DNA of 64,000 bases from Ruegeria sp. SCSIO 43209 (GTDB taxonomy: Bacteria; Pseudomonadota; Alphaproteobacteria; Rhodobacterales; Rhodobacteraceae). The position numbers were made by a program, and so were the translations under genes. Location: NCBI RefSeq assembly GCF_019904295.1, contig NZ_CP065359.1, positions 583,001-647,000 on the forward strand, written 5' to 3'. Below are positions 50,887 to 61,212 of this stretch, one piece after another. Under the pieces are notes generated by a model. The model did not search any database, had not been told where the DNA came from, and saw only the letters and a list, made by a program, of their open reading frames with translations. Within the stretch, counting starts at the first letter, position 1, and the number at the start of each line of letters is the position of its first letter.

Positions 50887-52125
50887 TTAGCTCCGCGCTG
50901 CTTTGCCTACGAGTGACAAGCAGGTTTCTGTCGCGACCGCCATGTCCTGCACCGAAATCCATTCCAACGGGCCGTGTATGCATTGCATTCCCGTGAAGAT
51001 ATTGGGCGTAGGTGTGCCAAACTCGGTCAGGCGCGAGCCGTCGGTGCCACCCCGGATCGGCACCGAAACGGGCTCGATCCCTTGTTCACGGCAGGCTTCA
51101 CGCGCCAGATCGACGGGCGTCATGTCTTTTTCCAGCCAATAGCGCATATTGCGATACTGATGGGAGATGTCGCAGGTGATGGTCGCACGCGGCTCGGTGG
51201 CCTGTACGGCGGCGCAGACTTGTCGGACGATCTCGCGCTGGGCTTCCAGCGCATCCATCTCGAAATCGCGCAGGATCAGTTTTATCTCCATCTCGGACGA
51301 GCCGCCGTTCATATCGGTGACATGGATGAACCCCTGGCGCCCATCCGTCACCTCGGGCGTCATCGTTGCCTGAGGTAGGGTCTGCACAATCTTTGCAGCC
51401 AGATGCGCCGCGTTTACCATTTTGTCTTTGGCCAGTCCCGGGTGGATCGACACGCCGGTGATCTTAATCACCGCTCGGTCGGCCGAGAAGCTTTCGTATT
51501 CGATCTCACCCAGTTCCTGCCCGTCCAGCGTATAGGCGAAATCCGCGCCCAGATCTTTGGGCAGCTGTTCGGTAACACCGCGCCCGATCTCTTCATCCGG
51601 GGTAAAGGCGATGCGAATCGGACCATGGTGCATGTCCTTGTTCTCAAGCAGGTGTCGCGCCATCGTCATCAGGATCGAAACGCCCGCCTTGTCATCAGCC
51701 CCCAGAAGCGTGGTGCCTGAGGCGGTGATCAGGTCATGCCCGATCTTCTCGGCCAGATAGGGGTGTTCTTCGGGCGAAAGCACCAGATCGGGGTCATCGG
51801 GGAATGTAATCTCGCCCCCATTATACCCCTTGATCACCCGAGGCTTGACCCCGGTTGCGTTGAACTGAGGCGCGGTGTCGACATGCGCCAGAAACCCGAT
51901 GGTCGGTCCTTCGGCCGTACCGGGGATGGTTGCCACCACGACGCTGTCACCAGTCATCTCAACATCCTGCGCACCGATTTCGGTAAGCTCTTGCTTCAGC
52001 AGGTTCAGCATGTCGAACTGGATTTCGGTGCTGGGGGTCGATGGCGAGGTCTCATCGCTCTGGCTGTCGATGGCGGCATAGCGCACCAGCCGGGTTTCCA
52101 GTTCCTGATCGAAACGATTTTTCAT
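50887..52125 (-). CDS. pepT: Peptidase T (aminotripeptidase)
   Basis: A 412-residue zinc metallopeptidase of the M20 family that cuts N-terminal residues from tripeptides. Motifs: GFLAHVDTAPQFN (first zinc His and Asp), LLGADDKAG (bridging Asp), TPDEEIGRG (catalytic Glu and zinc Glu), SIHPGLAKDKMVNA, and RGGTDGSRLT, GMQCIHGPLEW. Length and motifs are standard. The TGTACA element at 52230-52275 lies about 105 bases upstream of its start. Confidence 0.97.
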   Translation of the reverse strand: MKNRFDQELETRLVRYAAIDSQSDETSPSTPSTEIQFDMLNLLKQELTEIGAQDVEMTGDSVVVATIPGTAEGPTIGFLAHVDTAPQFNATGVKPRVIKGYNGGEITFPDDPDLVLSPEEHPYLAEKIGHDLITASGTTLLGADDKAGVSILMTMARHLLENKDMHHGPIRIAFTPDEEIGRGVTEQLPKDLGADFAYTLDGQELGEIEYESFSADRAVIKITGVSIHPGLAKDKMVNAAHLAAKIVQTLPQATMTPEVTDGRQGFIHVTDMNGGSSEMEIKLILRDFEMDALEAQREIVRQVCAAVQATEPRATITCDISHQYRNMRYWLEKDMTPVDLAREACREQGIEPVSVPIRGGTDGSRLTEFGTPTPNIFTGMQCIHGPLEWISVQDMAVATETCLSLVGKAARS

Positions 52126-52229
52126 TGATGCTCACCTCTCTGACTTGGCGAGATGAGAATGCGCATTCGGGCAGGGAGTCAAGCCGATGGCTTGCCCGAT
52201 TTGAGCGCTCTGAAATTAAGTTTTCGTTA

Positions 52230-52275
52230 TGTACAAGTCGAACAAACCCCTGTCCGGGGTTTGTACAACTCGGAA
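52230..52275. promoter_or_regulatory. Second copy of the TGTACA composite element
   Basis: TGTACA (52230-52235) and TGTACA (52262-52267), centres 32 bp apart, with flanks TCGAA and TTGTACAACTCGGA shared with 4147-4192. It lies between gatB and pepT, so it may belong to the pepT promoter. Confidence 0.4.
52243..52263 (-). terminator. Hairpin after gatB
   Basis: CAAACCCC (52243-52250) pairs with GGGGTTTG (52256-52263), 5-base loop, 16 bases past the gatB stop. There is no clean T-run, and it overlaps the TGTACA element. Confidence 0.35.
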
Positions 52276-52278
52276 GGT

Positions 52279-53790
52279 TTACGAACCCAGCTTTTTGCTG
52301 ACCAGTTCGTTAACGGCCTTCGGGTTGGCCTTGCCGCCGGTGGCCTTCATCACCTGTCCGACGAACCATCCGGCCAGTTTTGGGTTCACCTTGGCCTTCT
52401 CAACTTGCGCCGGATTGGCCGAGATGATCTCGTCCAAAGCGGCCTCGATCGCGCCGGTATCTGTCACCTGTTTCATGCCGCGGTCTTCAACGATCTGCGC
52501 CGGGTCACCGCCTTCGGTATAGACGATTTCGAACAGATCCTTGGCGATCTTGCCCGAGATGGCATCCGACGAAATCAGATCAATGATACCCGCCAACTGA
52601 GCCGGAGACACCGGAGACTCGGTGATGTCGTGGTCTTCTTTTTTTAGGCGACCAAACAGTTCGTTGATGACCCAGTTCGCGGCCAGCTTGCCGCTGCGCC
52701 CCTTGGCGACCTCTTCGAAATAAGCCGCTGATTCCACCTCGGCGGTCAGCACCGATGCGTCATAGTCGGTCAGGCCGAACGCACTGATAAAACGAGCTTT
52801 TTTATCGTCTGGCAGCTCGGGCAGATTGGCGGCGATGTCATCCACCCATGCCTGTTCGATCTCCAGCGGCAGCAGATCGGGGTCGGGGAAGTAGCGATAA
52901 TCATGCGCCTCTTCCTTGGACCGCATCGAGCGTGTCTCGCCCTTGTCCGGGTCGTACAGACGTGTTTCCTGATCGATGGTACCGCCGCCTTCGACGATGG
53001 CAATCTGACGGCGGGCTTCGACCTCGATCGCTTGCTGGATAAAGCGCATTGAGTTCATGTTCTTGATCTCGCAGCGCGTGCCCAGATGCGAAAAGTCCTG
53101 TGTTTCCTGATACTTCTCGTAAGCACCCGGCAAACAGATCGAAACGTTTACGTCCGCCCGCAGGTTGCCGTTTTGCATGTTGCCGTCGCAGGTGCCTAAG
53201 TAACGCATGATCTGACGCAGCTTGGCGATATATGCCGCGGCCTCTTCCGGCCCGCGAATATCGGGGCGCGAAACGATCTCCATCAGGCACACACCGGTCC
53301 GGTTCAGGTCGACAAAGGACATATGCGGGTCCATGTCGTGGATCGATTTGCCCGCGTCTTGCTCCATGTGGATGCGTTCGATGCGGACCATGCGCGCGGT
53401 ACCGTCGCCCATCTCGACCAGAACTTCTCCTTCACCTACAATAGGCTGATAAAGCTGGGAAATCTGGTATCCTTGCGGCAGGTCGGGATAGAAGTAGTTC
53501 TTGCGGTCAAAGGCCGATTTCAAGTTGATATCCGCTTTCAGACCCAGCCCGGTGCGCACGGCCTGTTCAACGCAATACTCGTTGATCACCGGCAGCATCC
53601 CCGGCATTGCGGCGTCCACAAACGCCACGTTCGAATTCGGCTCGGCCCCGAATTGGGTCGACGCGCCCGAGAATAGTTTGGCGTTGGACGAGACCTGAGC
53701 GTGCACCTCCATCCCGATCACCAGTTCCCAATCGTGCTTGGCCCCGGCAATGGTTTTGGGTTTGGGCATTTCGTATGTCAGGTCGAGCAT
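52279..53790 (-). CDS. gatB: Aspartyl/glutamyl-tRNA amidotransferase subunit B
   Basis: A 503-residue subunit of GatCAB, which converts Glu-tRNA(Gln) and Asp-tRNA(Asn) to the amidated forms. Blocks visible: [62 protein letters not shown], and the YqeY-like C-terminal domain ending [11 protein letters not shown]. The ATG at 53790 has GAGG 7 bases before; four more codons are open upstream. Confidence 0.97.
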   Translation of the reverse strand: MLDLTYEMPKPKTIAGAKHDWELVIGMEVHAQVSSNAKLFSGASTQFGAEPNSNVAFVDAAMPGMLPVINEYCVEQAVRTGLGLKADINLKSAFDRKNYFYPDLPQGYQISQLYQPIVGEGEVLVEMGDGTARMVRIERIHMEQDAGKSIHDMDPHMSFVDLNRTGVCLMEIVSRPDIRGPEEAAAYIAKLRQIMRYLGTCDGNMQNGNLRADVNVSICLPGAYEKYQETQDFSHLGTRCEIKNMNSMRFIQQAIEVEARRQIAIVEGGGTIDQETRLYDPDKGETRSMRSKEEAHDYRYFPDPDLLPLEIEQAWVDDIAANLPELPDDKKARFISAFGLTDYDASVLTAEVESAAYFEEVAKGRSGKLAANWVINELFGRLKKEDHDITESPVSPAQLAGIIDLISSDAISGKIAKDLFEIVYTEGGDPAQIVEDRGMKQVTDTGAIEAALDEIISANPAQVEKAKVNPKLAGWFVGQVMKATGGKANPKAVNELVSKKLGS

Positions 53791-53867
53791 GGCGCGCCTC
53801 ATTTCCGCAGAAGTCTAAGCCTGCGTATTAGGCCCGGCGCGCCAAAGGGGCAAGGGGCAATGGCGCT

Positions 53868-55127
53868 TTAGTTCCCCGAGAACTGCAGCCCCGACGGTGT
53901 AAAGGTCACACTCTGCCCACTGCGCAACTCATCCCGCAACAGATTGGCGATTGCCTTCAGCGCATCGCGGCGACCACGGGCGGCAAAACGCTCGGCCGAG
54001 TTGACGCGAAGGCTGTTATTGAACCCGTTCGCCGCGTGGGCCCAGATCAGCGGATGCAGTTCAGTCATGTGATCGCGGATCAGCCAGTTTGCGGCCTCGC
54101 AAATCTGTTTGCGGGCAATATCGGCGCGCGGGTTCTGGCCCATTCTGTTCTGCAATGTGACCGAGCAATAGGCCGCCAGCAGGTTGATTGTCTGCTGATC
54201 CGGACGACGTGCAACGATATCGCGCAAACCTTCAAGGAAGTATTCGACATCTACCCGCGCGCAGGCCTCGTCATCCAGCGCGATGGCGTCGAATTGCACC
54301 CAGGTATACCCACCCGCACCCCAATTTTTCTGGGTCCGTGCGGCGTTTCGCAAGGCTTGCACCTCAAGCTGTTCATAGCTGCCGAACCAGCGTGGCAGCA
54401 GGTGGCTGCCCATCGCGCGCATGTGGCGATGGTTCTGGGGATCCAGCGTGATCAGGGCCTCGTATTTATCAGCAACGCGGGTGCGCGGATCAATGTGTCC
54501 TGCCAGCAAGGCGCAATCCGCTGCAGCAATCGCCGGACTGTCGGGCAGCGCAGCGCGGCATTTCGGAAGCAGCGCAGCAGCCCGGTCGAAATGCGCGGCA
54601 CAACGGGATTGGTGCAGCGCCGGCAGCGTGTCCGGGTGCGCCGTCCCGCGCCAGGCCCACGCCAAATCGATATGGGCCAAGGCAACCACAAGCGTGATCA
54701 TCGGATCATCGGGATGGTTCTGAATCTCGCCTTCCAATTCCGAGATCCCGCCCAGCAGATCATAGTCTGACAGTGCTTTGCCGTCCGACAGCGCGTGCTC
54801 GGCCGCCAAAACCACATCGGACCGGGCCCCAAAGGCCAACAGCTCGGAGATCGGCTGCCCGCAAGGGGTAGCCTTGCGCCCCTCATCTGCAGCGCGCATC
54901 TCCAGCGACAGTTCTGCCCACATATCCTGCCGCGCCAGATGGCGGCCACGTTCGATCACCTGATGCCCGATCGCATCATTTTCATCTGATTCTGCGATTG
55001 GGATGTTCAACTGCCCCGAGGCGACAAGCCATGCAGTAGCATCGGCGACGGACGCAGGCAGAGGTGTAGGGGTGGGATCAGAAGAACCGACAATACGGGC
55101 GGCAAAAGCCTTCAAAGACCAAAACAT
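53868..55127 (-). CDS. Hypothetical TPR-like protein
   Basis: A 419-residue helical protein with no signal. Ala/Asp-rich repeats (SRCAAHFDRAAALLPKCRAA, TRVADKYEALITLDPQNHRH) suggest tetratricopeptide-like helical pairs. It contains several Cys and Trp. The start is uncertain because no strong ribosome site precedes the ATG at 55127. Upstream of gatB on the same strand; no family recognised. Confidence 0.65.
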   Translation of the reverse strand: MFWSLKAFAARIVGSSDPTPTPLPASVADATAWLVASGQLNIPIAESDENDAIGHQVIERGRHLARQDMWAELSLEMRAADEGRKATPCGQPISELLAFGARSDVVLAAEHALSDGKALSDYDLLGGISELEGEIQNHPDDPMITLVVALAHIDLAWAWRGTAHPDTLPALHQSRCAAHFDRAAALLPKCRAALPDSPAIAAADCALLAGHIDPRTRVADKYEALITLDPQNHRHMRAMGSHLLPRWFGSYEQLEVQALRNAARTQKNWGAGGYTWVQFDAIALDDEACARVDVEYFLEGLRDIVARRPDQQTINLLAAYCSVTLQNRMGQNPRADIARKQICEAANWLIRDHMTELHPLIWAHAANGFNNSLRVNSAERFAARGRRDALKAIANLLRDELRSGQSVTFTPSGLQFSGN

Positions 55128-55253
55128 GGCAAAACTCGAACTGGAACAAACTTGTAACCCGTCCAGTTTGCCAAAAAATCTGCTCAAATCAAGACTGCGT
55201 CGCGGAGAACCCGCGATTCAGGTGCCAATGTGGCCCAGACTCCATGAATCGTT

Positions 55254-55682
55254 TCAGAAAACTCTAAAATGATGTCGTTCGACCGCGAATCCCGCCTGAT
55301 TCAGGACCATTTCGAATTGCTTGTGTGGCGGCAGTGATTCATCGGGTAAACGCACGCGTTTGTCGGATTTCAGAACCGCTGAGACGCGCACCGAGAAATC
55401 CCACCGCGTGTCAAACCGGAATCGATCCACCTCGGACAGCTTGAGTTGTCCCTGACGTTGGCCGGTGTGCCAACGCAGGGTTTCATCGGTCAGCTCCATA
55501 CCTGCGCTGGTGTCCTTGATGACATCCCACAGCGCGGGCAGGGTAGTCAGGGCCAGAAGCGCCATCAGCCACCAGACCGCGTTCAGCAGGATCATCAAAG
55601 CGATCAACATCGCGTAAACGCCGATCAGGATCAGAACCGTTCGCTGATTTCGGTTCTGTCGAGTGAACGTAAACGCGGTCAT
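55254..55682 (-). CDS. Two-helix membrane protein coupled to pepN
   Basis: A 142-residue protein with two N-terminal hydrophobic helices (LILIGVYAMLIALMILLNA, LMALLALTTLPALW) and a cytoplasmic PH-like beta domain (MELTDETLRWHTGQRQGQLK, VSAVLKSDKRVRLPDESLP). Its ATG overlaps the pepN stop (ATGA), so the two are co-translated. Function unknown. Confidence 0.7.
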   Translation of the reverse strand: MTAFTFTRQNRNQRTVLILIGVYAMLIALMILLNAVWWLMALLALTTLPALWDVIKDTSAGMELTDETLRWHTGQRQGQLKLSEVDRFRFDTRWDFSVRVSAVLKSDKRVRLPDESLPPHKQFEMVLNQAGFAVERHHFRVF

Positions 55683-58231
55683 GCGCCCAAGATGCGCGTG
55701 ACCATTTCGGTCGTGTCCCGAGACAGGTTCGGCGTGTCGGCAATGCGATTCAGTTGTGCAAGTATTAAGGCCTGACGGTCGGCGTCATAGCGTTTCCAAG
55801 TTTGGAACACGCTGCACATCCTGGCGGTGGTCTGCGGGTTTACTGGATCAAGTCGGATCAACCAGTCTGCCAGCAGCGCGTAACCTGCTCCGTTCGCTTG
55901 GTGGAAGCCTGCGTGGTTGCCTGCTAGGGATCCCATCAAGGCGCGGAAACGATTTGGGTTTTTCCAATTGAAATCAGCATGCTCGGTCAACTTGTGCGCG
56001 GTCTCAACCGATTTTTCCGGTCCGGTCATCAAGACCTGCATGGCGAACCACTTATCCATGACCAGCCGGTCATGCTGCCATTGATCATAGAAGGCGGCCA
56101 GCTCACGTTCGCCTTTGCCCGCGCGTAGCAGACAAGACAACGCGGCCAACTGCAGGGTCATGTTGTCAGCACGTGCATATTGCTCTGCGGCCTTGGCACC
56201 TCCATCCAGTCTCGAGGTCAGCGCAAGCGCCGCGCTGCCCAAGGCGCGTTTGCCTGATTGATCAGCGTCCGGCTGATAAGGCGCGTCCACCAGCGTTTCA
56301 CTGTTCAGACGGGGGAGCAGGTCTTGAACGTGTTGCGCCGTGGCTTGACGCAAAGTCTCCACCGCTCGCCAGATCGCCATCGGGTCGGGGGTGATGCCCT
56401 TGTCAAATAGTGTTGCGGCCAGTTCCGATTGCGTCGGCAGACCCAGCATCAGTGCCCGGTAGGCCGGGTCCAGCGCCTCATTCCGTAGCACTGCCAGCAA
56501 GCCGTCAAGATAGTCGGTATCAGGCGTTGCCTCATCGGTGATCATGCGCAGCAGGGTTTCCTCGGCTAGCGACCGCCCTGCCTGCCAGCGGTTGAACGGG
56601 TCGGTGTCATGAGCCAGAAGGAAGGCGCGTTCGGCATTGCTGATCTCATGTTCAAGGATCACAGGGGCCGAGAAATCACGCAGGATCGAGGGCACAGGTT
56701 TGGCCGTGAGACCGGTAAAGGTAAAACTCTGCTCGGCTTCGGTCAGTTCCAGCACTTCGGTCGCACGTATCTCGTCCCCGTTTGGACCAAGCAGACCCAC
56801 AGCGATAGGGATGACCTGAGGTTGCTTGTCCTCTTGTCCCGGCGTCGGCTCGGTCCGTTGGTGCAGCGTCAGGGTATAGGTGCCATCGGTCCAGTCTTCG
56901 GCAACTGAGACACGGGGGGTACCGGATTGGCTGTACCAACGTTTGAACTGGGTCAGGTCGAGGCCCGTAGTGTCTTCGAATACTTTCAGCCAATCTTCGA
57001 TCGTGCAGGCCTGCCCGTCGTGGCGATCGAAGTACAGGTCCAGTGCTTTGCTGTAGGCCTCATCCCCGACCAGCCGTTTCAGCATCCCGATCACCTCGGC
57101 GCCTTTTTCATAGACGGTTGAGGTGTAGAAGTTGTTGATTTCCTGAAAGCTTTCGGGGCGGACCGGATGCGAGAGTGGCCCGTTATCTTCGGGGAATTGC
57201 CGCGCGCGCAGGTCGATGGCATCGTGGATACGTTTTACAGGAGCCGAGCGCATATCCGAAGTGAACTGCGCGTCGCGGAACACAGTCAGGCCCTCTTTCA
57301 GGCACAGCTGGAACCAGTCGCGGCAAGTGATGCGGTTGCCGGTCCAGTTGTGGAAGTACTCATGTGCGATGATCGCCTCGATCCGTTCGAAATTCATGTC
57401 GGTCGAGGTTTCAGGGCTGGCAAGAACGGCGGAGGAGTTGAAGATGTTCAGCCCCTTGTTCTCCATTGCGCCCATGTTGAAATCGTCCACGGCCACGATG
57501 TTGAACACGTCCAGATCGTATTCGCGGCCATAGACATCCTCATCCCATTTCATTGACTTCTTAAGGGCTTCCATGCCAAAGGCGCATTTGCCTTCATCGC
57601 CGGGGCGGACCCAGAGATTTAGTTCGACGTCGCGACCGGATTTGGTGGTGAACTGGCCGGGATGGGCGATCAGCTCTCCGGCGACCAGCGCGAACAGATA
57701 GGCGGGTTTTGGCCATGGATCGACCCATTCAGCCCAGCCCTCGCCTTTGCCCGAAGGGTTGCCGTTCGATAGCAGCACGGGAAGGTCGCCATTGATGCGC
57801 ACCGTAAAGGTAGACATCACATCCGGGCGGTCGGGGTAATAGGTGATCTTGCGAAACCCTTCGGCCTCGCATTGGGTGCAATACATGCCGTTCGACATAT
57901 ACAGCCCCTCAAGCGCGGTGTTGTTGCCGGGATCAATCTCGACCACGGCCTCCCACACGAAAGGCGCGTCGGGCACCGTTGCGGTGAGGCCTTCGGCGGT
58001 CACTTCAGGCGTGATCACTTCACCATCAATTGCGGCACGGATCAGCTTTAGCTCTTCGCCATGCAGAAAAAACGTGCGGTCGGTCGCCTCGGGGTTCGGG
58101 CGGAAGGCGATGCGGGAAGTGACGCGAGTGGCGTGTGCGGCCAGATCGAAGGTCAGATGCACGCTGTCCACTAGAAACCCGAACGGAGTGTAGTCTTTCA
58201 GATAAATCGTTGTGGGGGCGGCGTCGCGCAT
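55679..58231 (-). CDS. pepN: Aminopeptidase N (M1 family)
   Basis: An 850-residue zinc aminopeptidase that removes N-terminal residues from peptides. Motifs: GAMENKGLNIF (substrate N-terminus binding), HEYFHNWTGNR (zinc HExxH) followed 18 residues later by the zinc Glu (KEGLTVFRD), then the usual C-terminal helical domain. The start at 58231 follows GAGG by 6 bases; longer frames reach upstream. Length is near that of E. coli PepN. Confidence 0.96.
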   Translation of the reverse strand: MRDAAPTTIYLKDYTPFGFLVDSVHLTFDLAAHATRVTSRIAFRPNPEATDRTFFLHGEELKLIRAAIDGEVITPEVTAEGLTATVPDAPFVWEAVVEIDPGNNTALEGLYMSNGMYCTQCEAEGFRKITYYPDRPDVMSTFTVRINGDLPVLLSNGNPSGKGEGWAEWVDPWPKPAYLFALVAGELIAHPGQFTTKSGRDVELNLWVRPGDEGKCAFGMEALKKSMKWDEDVYGREYDLDVFNIVAVDDFNMGAMENKGLNIFNSSAVLASPETSTDMNFERIEAIIAHEYFHNWTGNRITCRDWFQLCLKEGLTVFRDAQFTSDMRSAPVKRIHDAIDLRARQFPEDNGPLSHPVRPESFQEINNFYTSTVYEKGAEVIGMLKRLVGDEAYSKALDLYFDRHDGQACTIEDWLKVFEDTTGLDLTQFKRWYSQSGTPRVSVAEDWTDGTYTLTLHQRTEPTPGQEDKQPQVIPIAVGLLGPNGDEIRATEVLELTEAEQSFTFTGLTAKPVPSILRDFSAPVILEHEISNAERAFLLAHDTDPFNRWQAGRSLAEETLLRMITDEATPDTDYLDGLLAVLRNEALDPAYRALMLGLPTQSELAATLFDKGITPDPMAIWRAVETLRQATAQHVQDLLPRLNSETLVDAPYQPDADQSGKRALGSAALALTSRLDGGAKAAEQYARADNMTLQLAALSCLLRAGKGERELAAFYDQWQHDRLVMDKWFAMQVLMTGPEKSVETAHKLTEHADFNWKNPNRFRALMGSLAGNHAGFHQANGAGYALLADWLIRLDPVNPQTTARMCSVFQTWKRYDADRQALILAQLNRIADTPNLSRDTTEMVTRILGA

Positions 58232-58435
58232 CGGGGGCCTCATCGACTGGGAATCTGGCGCGACGTTATGGGCTTCGCGCGGACGCTGCAACCGATGTGC
58301 CATTGCCGCTGTTCATTTGAGACGGTTCGCGCTGGGTCAAATGCCCCTCATGTCGGGACAGAAGTTGCCTATCGGAAACGAACGCCCTAATTGAGGAGCG
58401 CATACAATGGCACACAATCGTAGGGGATTCGGAAT

Positions 58436-60571
58436 ATGAGCAGCAGAGAGACCCGCAACGGGCTGCAGATTGACCCGGTTCTGGTGGATTTCATCGAACA
58501 GAAGGCGCTGCCGGGCACGGAAGTTTCGGCAATTGATTTCTGGGCGGGTCTGGCGCGCTTGGCCAATGAACTTGGGCCGAAAAACCGGGCGCTGCTGGAC
58601 AAGCGGGCTGACATTCAGGGCCGGATCGATGGCTGGCACGCGGCGCGGCGGGGGTTGCCCATTGACGCGGCTGAATATCAGTCTTTTCTGCGTGAGATTG
58701 GGTATCTGGTAGAGGAAGGCGACGATTTCGAGATCGAGACAGCCAGTGTCGACCCTGAAATCGCGCTAATCCCCGGACCGCAATTGGTAGTGCCGATCAC
58801 CAACGCGCGCTTTGCGTTGAATGCCGCAAATGCGCGCTGGGGCAGTTTATATGATGCGCTTTATGGAACAGATGCGTTAGGCGATCTGCCGACAGGCAAG
58901 GCTTATGACGCCGGGCGCGGTGCGCGGGTCATCGCCTGGGCCAAGGCGTTCCTGGATGAGGCTGTGCCGCTATCCGAAGGGTCCTGGGCGGAGGTCTCCG
59001 GGTTAAGCGTTAGGGACGGTGCGCTGATACCGAAGCTCGCCGACCCGTCTCAGTTCGCAGGCTACGCTGGCGCAGCTGAAGCACCGGAGTTTGTATTGCT
59101 GAGCAACAACGGGTTGCACATTCAAGTCAGGATTGATGCGCATAGCACAATTGGTGCCACCGATCCTGCAGGTATTTCTGATGTCCGTTTGGAATCCGCG
59201 CTTTCGACCATCATGGATTGCGAGGATTCTGTTGCTTGTGTCGACGCGACCGACAAAGTGTTGGCCTATGGAAACTGGCTTGGCCTGATGGACGGAAACC
59301 TGACCGAAGAGGTTACGAAAGGCGGCACAACCTTCACGCGCAAACTTGCTGGGGATTTGGCCTACAGGGCTCCGAATGGCACGCCAGCCAGCCTGAAAGG
59401 TCGGTCGCTGATGCTGGTGCGAAATGTGGGCCATCTAATGACGAACCCCGCAGTGCTGGATGCCGAAGGGCGCGAGATTGGTGAAGGTTTGATGGACGCG
59501 CTCTGCACAACGCTGATCGCCATGCATGACCTGAAGCGCGAGGGCGGGAACTCGGTCAGGGGGTCTGTCTATGTGGTCAAACCCAAGATGCACGGGCCCG
59601 AGGAAGTGGCGTTTTCGGTCGAGATTTTCGACATGGTCGAGGATATCCTGGGCCTGCCGCGCAATACGGTGAAGCTGGGCATTATGGATGAAGAGCGGCG
59701 CACATCGGCCAACCTCAAGGAATGCATTCGGGCCGCAAAATCGCGCGTGGCCTTTATCAATACCGGATTCCTGGATCGGACGGGGGATGAGATTCATACT
59801 TCTATGGAAGCAGGCCCGATGCTGCCGAAGGGCGATATCAAGGATACGCCATGGATTGCGTCTTACGAGGATCGCAATGTGGATATCGGACTGGTCTGCG
59901 GCCTGAAAGGCAGAGCGCAAATTGGCAAGGGTATGTGGGCCATGCCCGATCGGATGGCGGACATGCTGGCGACCAAGATCGGCCACCCGCAAACCGGTGC
60001 AACCTGCGCCTGGGTGCCGTCACCTACTGCGGCAACGCTTCATGCAACCCACTATCACAAGATCGATGTGTTGGCGCGCCAGGATGAATTGGCCGCTGGC
60101 GGGGCTCGGGGTACGTTGAATGATCTGCTGACCATACCTCTGCTGGGCGGGCGTAATCTCAGCGCTGGTGAGATCACCCGTGAGATCGAAAACAACGCAC
60201 AAGGAATCTTGGGTTATGTTGTGCGCTGGATTGATCAGGGTGTTGGCTGCTCGAAAGTTCCGGATATCAACGACATAGGACTGATGGAGGACCGCGCAAC
60301 CTGTCGGATTTCTTCGCAGGCGCTGGCCAACTGGTTGCATCACGATGTGGTCAGTCAGGAACAGGTGATGGCGGCGATGCAGAAAATGGCCGCGGTAGTG
60401 GACCGTCAGAACGAAGGAGACCCGGCCTACAGGCCCATGGCACCGGGTTTTGACGGGGTGGCGTTTCAGGCGGCTTGTGATCTGGTGTTCCGGGGGCGGG
60501 TGCAGCCCTCGGGTTATACCGAGCCTGTGCTGCACGCCCGTCGCCTGGAACTGAAGGCAAGTTTGAGCTAG
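58436..60571 (+). CDS. glcB: Malate synthase G
   Basis: A 711-residue enzyme that joins glyoxylate and acetyl-CoA to malate. Recognisable parts are [19 protein letters not shown] at the N-terminus, [16 protein letters not shown], and the active-site run [19 protein letters not shown] and [18 protein letters not shown]. Length is typical of isoform G (about 720), not of isoform A. A GlcG-like gene follows, the pairing seen in glycolate loci. Confidence 0.97.
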   Translation: MSSRETRNGLQIDPVLVDFIEQKALPGTEVSAIDFWAGLARLANELGPKNRALLDKRADIQGRIDGWHAARRGLPIDAAEYQSFLREIGYLVEEGDDFEIETASVDPEIALIPGPQLVVPITNARFALNAANARWGSLYDALYGTDALGDLPTGKAYDAGRGARVIAWAKAFLDEAVPLSEGSWAEVSGLSVRDGALIPKLADPSQFAGYAGAAEAPEFVLLSNNGLHIQVRIDAHSTIGATDPAGISDVRLESALSTIMDCEDSVACVDATDKVLAYGNWLGLMDGNLTEEVTKGGTTFTRKLAGDLAYRAPNGTPASLKGRSLMLVRNVGHLMTNPAVLDAEGREIGEGLMDALCTTLIAMHDLKREGGNSVRGSVYVVKPKMHGPEEVAFSVEIFDMVEDILGLPRNTVKLGIMDEERRTSANLKECIRAAKSRVAFINTGFLDRTGDEIHTSMEAGPMLPKGDIKDTPWIASYEDRNVDIGLVCGLKGRAQIGKGMWAMPDRMADMLATKIGHPQTGATCAWVPSPTAATLHATHYHKIDVLARQDELAAGGARGTLNDLLTIPLLGGRNLSAGEITREIENNAQGILGYVVRWIDQGVGCSKVPDINDIGLMEDRATCRISSQALANWLHHDVVSQEQVMAAMQKMAAVVDRQNEGDPAYRPMAPGFDGVAFQAACDLVFRGRVQPSGYTEPVLHARRLELKASLS

Positions 60572-60585
60572 GGGCAAGGGCAGGA

Positions 60586-60630
60586 ACGAGGGGGCTGTCT
60601 GCCCCCTCGTGCTCCCCCGAAGGTATTTTT
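60586..60630 (+). terminator. Hairpin and conserved spacer after glcB
   Basis: ACGAGGGGGC (60586-60595) and GCCCCCTCGT (60601-60610) form a perfect 10-bp stem with loop TGTCT, then TTTTT 15 bases on. The string CTCCCCCGAAGGTATTTTTG has the look of a repeat that I recall from many intergenic regions of this family. It may be a dispersed repeat more than a terminator. Confidence 0.45.
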
Positions 60631-60652
60631 GGCCAGATGAAAAGGATCGGGC

Positions 60653-61078
60653 ATGAACATTTCATTGCGCAAAGCGCGGACCATCATTCGTAAAGCTCTG
60701 GAAAAAGGGCGCGAGATGGAGCTGAAACCGCTCTCGGTTGTTGTCCTGGACGCCGGAGGCCACGTGATCTCGTTCGAACGCGAAGATGGCGCCGCGCCGG
60801 GGCGTTTTGCAATCGCACATGGCAAGGCTTACGGATCGGTAATGCTAGGTATGGCGGGGACCGCGCAGATGCAGCGGGCCGAAGGGCAGGCCTATTTCAT
60901 GGCGGCCGTGAACGGGGTTTATGGCGGTCAGGTTGTTCCGGTTCCTGGCGGTGTGCTGCTGCGTGACCGCAAGGGTGCGGTGGTTGGTGCCGTAGGTGTA
61001 ACCGGCGACACTTCGGATAATGACGCAGCGGCCGCGTTGGCAGGTATCGAAGCCGCTGGGTTGACGGGCGAGATCTGA
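60653..61078 (+). CDS. GlcG/HbpS-family (DUF336) protein
   Basis: A 141-residue protein of the GlcG/HbpS fold: SLRKARTIIRKALEKGREM, LSVVVLDAGGHVISFERED, APGRFAIAHGKAYGSVML and the tail VVGAVGVTGDTSDNDAAAAL. HbpS binds heme; GlcG is a conserved neighbour of glycolate genes with unclear function. It follows glcB. Confidence 0.9.
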   Translation: MNISLRKARTIIRKALEKGREMELKPLSVVVLDAGGHVISFEREDGAAPGRFAIAHGKAYGSVMLGMAGTAQMQRAEGQAYFMAAVNGVYGGQVVPVPGGVLLRDRKGAVVGAVGVTGDTSDNDAAAALAGIEAAGLTGEI

Positions 61079-61212
61079 CCCCTTTATCGAACTTCATCAG
61101 GGATGTGCGTCGCTGAACACGCGCTTGCGCTACCATGCAGGGTCTGTGCCGTTGCGCGCGGCCAAACCTGCCGATAGGTTTTGCAGGAAATGAGCGATAC
61201 AAGGGACTTGGA

